This document shows, in pieces, positions 1 to 3,711 of a DNA stretch of 5,193 nucleotides (positions are counted from its first letter, which is position 1; the number at the start of each line of letters is the position of its first letter). This DNA comes from Desulfurococcales archaeon. Its GTDB lineage: Archaea > Thermoproteota > Thermoprotei_A > Sulfolobales > Ignicoccaceae. Made by a program: the position numbers and the translations under genes. The stretch lies in contig WAOJ01000156.1 of the NCBI GenBank assembly GCA_015521275.1, positions 1-5,193 on the forward strand. Reading direction: 5' to 3'. The notes beneath the pieces were generated by a model. The model was not told the origin of the DNA and did no database searches. It saw nothing but the letters and a program-made list of their open reading frames with translations.

Positions 1-531
1 GGAAGAGGGAAGGTGACTCTTGTGTGATCTCACTATCTCAATCAACTGGCCCTTGAAGAAGACCAAGAGTTCTCCCCTCAACCCGTGCCACCAAGCGTCG
101 GTTATGACGAGCTTGTCTGCCCATCTCCTAGGCAAGGGCTCCAGCCAAGAGGTGTTGAGCATTACCACCGCGTCGTACCTGGCCTCAAACTTCAAGAAGT
201 TGGCCCTTACAACGCTCAAGTTAGGGTGGAGGTTGGGATGGGCTTTAAGACCTATTTCCAACATCCTAGGATTTATCTCGACTGCTATTACCTTGTAACC
301 TTCCTTTGCCAGCATGAGTGAGAAGTCCAAGGTGCCCGCCCCGGCGTCCAATACCTTAGCTCCCTTCGGCAAGAACCTTTTGACGGTTTCCAAGGCGAGC
401 GAGTACATACCGTCCTCCGGCACGGGGCTCACGTCTTCGGGCCTCAAATTCAGCTTATTGGCCAAAGCGTAGGCGTCCTTCATCCATTTGTCTTTGTAAT
501 AAAGTTCCCAGAGCTTGACGCCCTTCATCAT
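1..531 (-). CDS. Class I SAM-dependent methyltransferase, 3' end beyond window
   Basis: An open frame of 177 codons runs from ATG at 531 to the left edge without a stop, so the C-terminus is missing. Residues 59-71 (KVLDAGAGTLDFS) are motif I, the glycine-rich SAM-binding loop. Residues 81-91 (VIAVEINPRML) form the second strand, whose acidic E85 would bind the SAM ribose hydroxyls. Residues 119-125 (YDAVVML) fit strand 4. A Trp-rich stretch (TDAWWHG, 144-150) follows and may belong to the substrate side. This is the Rossmann-type methyltransferase fold; I cannot name the substrate, which may be a small molecule, RNA or protein. A second ATG follows at 528. No Shine-Dalgarno site is visible, but a TATA-like box lies 19 nt upstream, so a leaderless mRNA is likely. 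It is the last gene on this strand, 81 bp after the DUF35 gene, and probably has its own promoter. Family confidence is high; function is unknown. Confidence 0.8.
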   Translation of the reverse strand, partial: MMKGVKLWELYYKDKWMKDAYALANKLNLRPEDVSPVPEDGMYSLALETVKRFLPKGAKVLDAGAGTLDFSLMLAKEGYKVIAVEINPRMLEIGLKAHPNLHPNLSVVRANFLKFEARYDAVVMLNTSWLEPLPRRWADKLVITDAWWHGLRGELLVFFKGQLIEIVRSHKSHLPSS

Positions 532-612
532 TTTAAGCTGTTAAGAGGCCCTTAAATGGCGATGAGGAGGACCTTAGGGCTGGAGCGGTGAAGAGCCCAC
601 CCTTGGCCGAGC
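532..612. other. 81-bp intergenic region, DUF35 gene to methyltransferase
   Basis: This is the longest gene-free stretch of the window. It contains the methyltransferase TATA-like box and the TTAAG/CTTAA elements described separately. A weak inverted repeat (GGGCT 577-581 with AGCCC 594-598) lies downstream of the DUF35 stop but lacks a following T-run, so I do not call a terminator. No small ORF or RNA gene was found. Confidence 0.6.
551..557 (-). promoter_or_regulatory. TATA-like box of the methyltransferase gene
   Basis: On the minus strand the sequence ATTTAAG ends 19 nt before the ATG at 531. Archaeal TATA boxes are centred about 26 nt before the transcription start, which would put the start at or within a few bases of ATG 531/528 and give a leaderless mRNA, in keeping with the absence of a Shine-Dalgarno site. 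CTTAA pentamers follow at 545-541 and 537-533. This is a pattern reading only, with no transcript data. Confidence 0.4.
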
Positions 613-1002
613 TCAAGAGGGCCTAAAGCATAAAGCATATTCTATGAGACCGCTCTGGCCGTCAACCCTTATCCTCCTCAGCACGGCTTCCACTTCTTGA
701 CCTTCCTTTGGCTCCTCCAATACGTCCACTAGTTTCGCTATTACCCTATTTCCGTCCTCCAGCTCTACCAAGCCCACATACATGGGCGCGAAGTCCTCGT
801 AGCCATCCGGGACTTGAACTATCTTGGTCCAGCTCAAGAGCTTCCCGTTCAGAGGTAGCCTCACCCTTGTGGTACGCTCCCCACACTTGGGGCAGCGCTC
901 CACGTTTTCCCTAAAGGCTCTGCCACACTTGGGACAAACGTTGACCTCAAACCTATACCTATAGTGTTTGTTCCTCCATATGTGGGCTGGACTTATCTCC
1001 AA
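613..1002 (-). CDS. DUF35 zinc-ribbon/OB-fold protein, scaffold of the thiolase-HMG-CoA synthase complex
   Basis: The 129-residue protein has the usual DUF35 layout. A short N-terminal helix (residues 4-18) leads into a rubredoxin-like zinc ribbon with two CPKCG knuckles (C23/C26 and C37/C40), followed by a small OB-fold from about residue 52 (GKLLSWTKI, then VGLVELEDG at 76-84). In archaea this family bridges acetoacetyl-CoA thiolase and HMG-CoA synthase and helps form the shared CoA channel; it is not itself an enzyme. Its place 3 nt after the thiolase gene supports that role here. The start is TTG at 1002, chosen because a nearly ideal Shine-Dalgarno sequence (GGAGGTG, 1015-1009) lies 6 nt upstream inside the thiolase end. 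All four zinc ligands are present. Confidence is high for family and context; the complex itself is inferred from homologues. Confidence 0.9.
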   Translation of the reverse strand: MEISPAHIWRNKHYRYRFEVNVCPKCGRAFRENVERCPKCGERTTRVRLPLNGKLLSWTKIVQVPDGYEDFAPMYVGLVELEDGNRVIAKLVDVLEEPKEGQEVEAVLRRIRVDGQSGLIEYALCFRPS

Positions 1003-1005
1003 GGC

Positions 1006-2067
1006 TCACACCTCCTTCATATAGGTTATGTAAGTAGAGGCGCCCAACAGGTTGCTGCTCTGGGTCAAGAAAGACTTAACCTTACCCAATCTACCCAGTC
1101 CTTGGGTTATGGCTAAGAAACCTTCAGCCACTTGGTAAACTCCCGTAGCTCCCACTGGATGGCCCCTAGCCTTCAAGCCGCCAGAGGGGTTGACCGCTTC
1201 TTGGTTCTCTTCTAAGAACTTGAGGGCCTTACCCCTCTCAGCTATTCCCATTGACTCCAAAGCTATTACTCCGGCTATGGTAAAGGGGTCATGTACTTCA
1301 AAGGCCTCCGCCTCGGGGTTGCCAAGCTTCTCCATGGCCTTCTTGGCGCTATCCATGAAGGTCAAATCCCTCTCTGCAAGAGTGAGCTTGGAAGAGGAAG
1401 CGGAGGTCTTAACCTCCACCGGAGTGCTTTCTGAAGTGAACATTATTGCAGCAGCTCCGTCGCTGAAGGGGTGGGAGTGGAGGAGGGTTATCGGAGAAGC
1501 CACAACTTGGCTCTTGAGGACCTTTTCCACGGTTATGGGGAACCTTAACATGGCGTGAGGAACGTGGACTGCGTGGGAGTGCATGACTACTGGCCAGAGG
1601 GCCAGCTCTTCTTCACTCACGTTGAACTTCTTCATGTAAATCCTGGTCGCCAAGGCGTGGGCGCCGGCGTAGGTTAAGCCGTATACGGCCTCGTAAGGGG
1701 CTATTAGGGTCTGTAACTGTTTCACGGCGTGCTTGTGCTGGAAGTCGTTGCTCTTGTCCACCCCTACTACGAGTACCCTCTTCATTCCGGACTTTATGAG
1801 CTTCTCCGCCAGGCTTACTGCTGCGCCGCCCGAACCGTCTCCGGAGCTCACCTCATATACTTCGGTTTCTAAGCCTAAGTACTCCGCTATGAGGGCACCT
1901 ATGTTGTGGAAGTTCTCTTGCATCCTGCTCAAGTAGGTACTCACTATTAGGGCATCTGGCTCTCCGCACTCCCTTATTACCTTTCCAGCCACCTCCGCTC
2001 CCAAGGCGGCTGAGGACTTCTCGTATAGCCTACAGACTGGGGTCACTTCTGCGTGGCACACGTACAT
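1006..2067 (-). CDS. Acetoacetyl-CoA thiolase-like protein (SCP2/SCPx-type thiolase) lacking the nucleophilic Cys
   Basis: Thiolase joins two acetyl-CoA into acetoacetyl-CoA, the first step of the mevalonate pathway. The 353-residue product shows thiolase landmarks: an N-terminal-half stretch NIGALIAEYLGLE (55-67), PFSDGAAAIMF (200-210, the usual SDGA motif), HDPFTIAG (259-266), and NPSGGLKARGHPVGATG (293-309) with catalytic base H303. It is shorter than the usual roughly 390 residues, mostly at the N-terminus. At the loop that normally reads like CASGGAA, this protein has DGSGGAA, with D77 (codon 1839-1837) replacing the acyl-accepting Cys. The C-terminal CxG-type motif is also not recognisable (QSSNLLGAS, 336-344). 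It may therefore be a divergent or structural subunit. It starts 1 nt after the HMG-CoA synthase stop with a GGTGA ribosome site. Family and placement are firm; normal thiolase activity is doubtful. Confidence 0.88.
   Translation of the reverse strand: MYVCHAEVTPVCRLYEKSSAALGAEVAGKVIRECGEPDALIVSTYLSRMQENFHNIGALIAEYLGLETEVYEVSSGDGSGGAAVSLAEKLIKSGMKRVLVVGVDKSNDFQHKHAVKQLQTLIAPYEAVYGLTYAGAHALATRIYMKKFNVSEEELALWPVVMHSHAVHVPHAMLRFPITVEKVLKSQVVASPITLLHSHPFSDGAAAIMFTSESTPVEVKTSASSSKLTLAERDLTFMDSAKKAMEKLGNPEAEAFEVHDPFTIAGVIALESMGIAERGKALKFLEENQEAVNPSGGLKARGHPVGATGVYQVAEGFLAITQGLGRLGKVKSFLTQSSNLLGASTYITYMKEV
1009..1015 (-). promoter_or_regulatory. Shine-Dalgarno site fixing the TTG start of the DUF35 gene
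   Basis: GGAGGTG on the minus strand matches the archaeal 16S rRNA 3' end very well and lies 6 nt before TTG 1002. It overlaps the last thiolase codons, so DUF35 translation is probably coupled to thiolase translation. It is the main reason for accepting a TTG start. Confidence 0.75.
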
Positions 2068-2068
2068 A

Positions 2069-3112
2069 TTACCTCACCAACTTCTTTATTTTATTCCTAT
2101 ACCTCAAGTAGGTAGCATAATCAACCCTCACTTTTCTATCTATATAGCTTTGGGTTGAAGGCGCTAAGTTCTTGACGTCCTCAATCCTCTCCTTCACTTC
2201 GAACAAGTACGCATCGGCTCCGGCACCGGAGCCGAAGGGAGCCATTAGTATCAAGTCTCCGGGAGATGCGTTGTCCAACACCTTGGTCATCCCTATGAAG
2301 GCTGAGGCGTTGTAAGTATTCCCTATATCGGCAGTAGTCAAGCCTAACAAGTATTGCTCTTTCGTGAAACCAAGCTTCTTGGCAAGCTTTGCGGGGAACC
2401 TAGCGTTGGGTTGGTGGGGCACGAAGTAGGTTATGTCCTTGGGCTTCAAGCCGTTTCTCTCTAAGAGCTTAGTTATTGCGCTCTCCAAGTGGTGGAAGTA
2501 TGCCGGCTCACCAGTAAAGCCTTCGCCGTGCATGGGGAACTGACTCCCGTCCCTCCTCCAGAAGTCCGGAGTATCGGTGACGTAAGTATAGGCATCTATT
2601 AGTTCTGCTACGACATTTTCGTTGGAAACCACGAAGGCGGCTGCCCCAGAGGCAGCAGTATATTCCAACACGTCTCCGGGAGCTCCTTGAGCCGTGTCAC
2701 TCCCTATTATTAAGGCATGTCTGATCGTGCCCTTAGAGACCATGCTCAGCGCATGCCTCAAGCCCTCGCTAGCAGCCCTACAAGCGAACTCCGCGTCGAC
2801 CGCCATGGTTTCCGGAGCTATGCCCAAAGCGTCAGCAATTATGCTGGCAGAGGGCTTTACAGCATAGGGCTTGGACTCAGAGCCTATGAAGACCATACCT
2901 ATGTCCTTTGGTTCTATTTGTGCTCTCTTCAACGCGTTCATAGAAGCTTCCCAAGCCATAGTTACCGAGTCCTCGTCCGGTCCGCCTAGGGACTTCTCCG
3001 GAACCCCTAAGCTCAAGGGCGTTAGGGGGTCGGCCCCCCAATGGATGGCTATCTCTTCTGTGGAAACTCTGTATGGGGGAACGTAGGCCCCCCAGCCGGC
3101 AATGCCCACCAA
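2069..3112 (-). CDS. Hydroxymethylglutaryl-CoA synthase (archaeal type)
   Basis: HMG-CoA synthase condenses acetyl-CoA with acetoacetyl-CoA to HMG-CoA, the committed supply for archaeal isoprenoid lipids. The 347-residue length matches archaeal enzymes. The N-terminus GIAGWGAYVPPYR (3-15) is characteristic. The catalytic triad is present: E79 in GSESKPYAVKP, nucleophile C111 in VDAEFACRAASEG, and H233 in FVPHQPNARFP. A Gly-rich C-terminal strand FGSGAGAD (293-300) also fits. The Glu and the PHQPN histidine separate it from FabH-type ketoacyl synthases. The start is uncertain: TTG at 3112 gives MVGIAG, GTG at 3109 gives MGIAG; an in-frame stop at 3127-3125 rules out longer forms. No clear Shine-Dalgarno is seen, while a TATA-like element is correctly placed for a leaderless mRNA. 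It is the first gene of the three-gene unit with thiolase and DUF35. Confidence 0.95.
   Translation of the reverse strand: MVGIAGWGAYVPPYRVSTEEIAIHWGADPLTPLSLGVPEKSLGGPDEDSVTMAWEASMNALKRAQIEPKDIGMVFIGSESKPYAVKPSASIIADALGIAPETMAVDAEFACRAASEGLRHALSMVSKGTIRHALIIGSDTAQGAPGDVLEYTAASGAAAFVVSNENVVAELIDAYTYVTDTPDFWRRDGSQFPMHGEGFTGEPAYFHHLESAITKLLERNGLKPKDITYFVPHQPNARFPAKLAKKLGFTKEQYLLGLTTADIGNTYNASAFIGMTKVLDNASPGDLILMAPFGSGAGADAYLFEVKERIEDVKNLAPSTQSYIDRKVRVDYATYLRYRNKIKKLVR
2072..2078 (-). promoter_or_regulatory. Shine-Dalgarno site for the thiolase gene
   Basis: GGTGAGG on the minus strand lies within the last codons of HMG-CoA synthase, just before ATG 2067. The junction reads TAATATG, leaving one base between stop and start. 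This arrangement points to translational coupling, probably giving matched amounts of the two subunits. Confidence 0.65.
2214..2235. repeat. Perfect 10-bp inverted repeat within HMG-CoA synthase
   Basis: Arms 2214-2223 (TCGGCTCCGG) and 2226-2235 are exact reverse complements around a 2-base centre. The stretch encodes the Gly/Ala-rich FGSGAGAD motif, whose alternating Gly codons can produce such symmetry, so it may be coding coincidence. In mRNA it could form a strong GC-rich hairpin with a four-base loop. Confidence 0.6.
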
Positions 3113-3124
3113 ACTCAGCGCCCG

Positions 3125-3135
3125 TTAAGGCTTAA
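3125..3135. repeat. TTAAG-G-CTTAA dyad at the HMG-CoA synthase promoter
   Basis: A perfect 5-bp inverted repeat with a one-base centre overlaps the TATA-like box of the mevalonate-pathway operon. The same pentamers recur at the methyltransferase promoter (541-545 and 551-555). It could be an operator, or simply reflect the AT-rich promoter core. Confidence 0.35.
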
Positions 3136-3136
3136 G
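3131..3136 (-). promoter_or_regulatory. TATA-like box of the HMG-CoA synthase operon
   Basis: CTTAAG on the minus strand ends 18 nt before TTG 3112 (21 nt before GTG 3109), almost the same placement as the boxes of the methyltransferase and phosphatase genes. It would give a leaderless or nearly leaderless mRNA for the lipid operon. It is embedded in a TTAAG-G-CTTAA dyad at 3125-3135. The 59-bp gap (3113-3171) also holds a T4 run at 3142-3139 that is too short to call a terminator. Confidence 0.35.
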
Positions 3137-3171
3137 TGAAAAGGGTAATAAGGCAGCTGTCAAACGTAGTG

Positions 3172-3675
3172 TCATACAATTGTCTTAAGGTGGGGGAGGG
3201 CGTCCCTCATTATCTCTAGCCTCTTGACCAGCTCTTTGGCTATATCTTCACAATCACCTTCAAGCCCTTCCAGCGCCTTCACCGTTATTTCAACGATAGA
3301 GAGTTGACCTCCCTTCGGCCCGCACTTCCTAGCTTCAAAGAAGGTACTCAGAGCTTCCCTAACCTTCTTTCTCTCATCGCAACCCAAGCACTTAGCTAAG
3401 GTACCGACAAGCATGGCTAAGACCGTTCCAGCCCTACTACAGCCGGTCTTGCATCCTAACGCAACTTCACTCTTTCTTAGGATAGCTTCCAAGCTCTCCT
3501 TGAAAGCGTTTATGTGTTCATTTAAGTCCTTCGAGCCGTCAGATATGTGCTCTCTCAAGTCTATTATGGGTAGCTCGGGGTCTACTGACTTGAGTACTTG
3601 GACCTCTTCAAAGGAACCGGCATAAATTATGAACGAACGAGAACAATTTCCTATAGCATAGCGAAAGACGGGCAT
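3172..3675 (-). CDS. CX5R protein phosphatase-like protein (dual-specificity/tyrosine phosphatase fold)
   Basis: The 167-residue protein is about the size of the small archaeal protein tyrosine phosphatases. The central element VALGCKTGCSRAGT (71-84) fits the CX5R P-loop: C75 as nucleophile and R81 as phosphate binder, followed by Gly-Thr and a helix. Upstream, PIIDLREHISDGSKD (36-50) resembles the general-acid region, with D46 the best candidate, 29 residues before C75. Downstream, GPKGGQLSIVE (119-129) resembles the Q-loop with Q124. Two oddities: the His normally before the catalytic Cys is Gly74, and a second Cys (C79) lies in the loop, as in low-molecular-weight phosphatases. The protein has seven Cys in total, including CLGC at 96-99. 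It may act on phosphoproteins or be a divergent relative. It has its own TATA-like box 36 bp or less after the protease stop. There is no signal peptide, so it is probably cytosolic. Confidence 0.65.
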   Translation of the reverse strand: MPVFRYAIGNCSRSFIIYAGSFEEVQVLKSVDPELPIIDLREHISDGSKDLNEHINAFKESLEAILRKSEVALGCKTGCSRAGTVLAMLVGTLAKCLGCDERKKVREALSTFFEARKCGPKGGQLSIVEITVKALEGLEGDCEDIAKELVKRLEIMRDALPHLKTIV

Positions 3676-3698
3676 AATTCCCCTGAAGGGAGGAATTA
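3675..3698. repeat. Inverted repeat between TATA box and start of the phosphatase gene
   Basis: Arms 3675-3681 (TAATTCC) and 3692-3698 (GGAATTA) are perfect 7-bp reverse complements 10 bp apart; the CC/GG inside can extend the pairing with a bulge. The dyad touches both the TATA-like box and the first base of the start codon, where a repressor would act. It could alternatively form a hairpin in the protease transcript. Confidence 0.45.
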
Positions 3699-3702
3699 AA
3701 AA
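3696..3702 (-). promoter_or_regulatory. TATA-like box of the phosphatase gene, also a T-run behind the protease
   Basis: TTTTTAA on the minus strand ends 20 nt before ATG 3675, the same position as the two other promoter boxes in the window. The T5 run also begins 9 nt after the protease stop codon, so it could serve as a T-rich archaeal terminator. A GGGG (3683-3680) four bases before the ATG is only a weak ribosome-binding site. Confidence 0.4.
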
Positions 3703-3711
3703 GCACTATTT

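Noticed and set aside
577..598. A GGGCT/AGCCC hairpin as terminator of the three-gene operon
   Set aside because: The stem is only 5 bp with a 12-base loop, and no T-run follows on the minus strand.
555..612. A possible C/D box sRNA (GATGA-like box near 561-565)
   Set aside because: No matching D box (CTGA) is found at a suitable distance, and the C box is imperfect.
879..936. A direct DNA repeat containing CCACACTTGGG
   Set aside because: It encodes the two CPKCG knuckles of the zinc ribbon, so protein constraint explains it.
1190..1558. A 122-codon open frame on the plus strand opposite the thiolase gene
   Set aside because: It is antisense to a well-supported gene, has no recognisable motif, no ribosome site, and low-complexity Ser/Ala/Leu content typical of a shadow frame. 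The same applies to the other plus-strand frames, such as 20-298, 708-914 and 2717-2989.
2069..3112. FabH-like ketoacyl-ACP synthase III as identity of the 347-residue protein
   Set aside because: The catalytic Glu in GSESKPYAVKP, the PHQPN histidine context, the archaeal length and the adjacent thiolase and DUF35 genes all favour HMG-CoA synthase.
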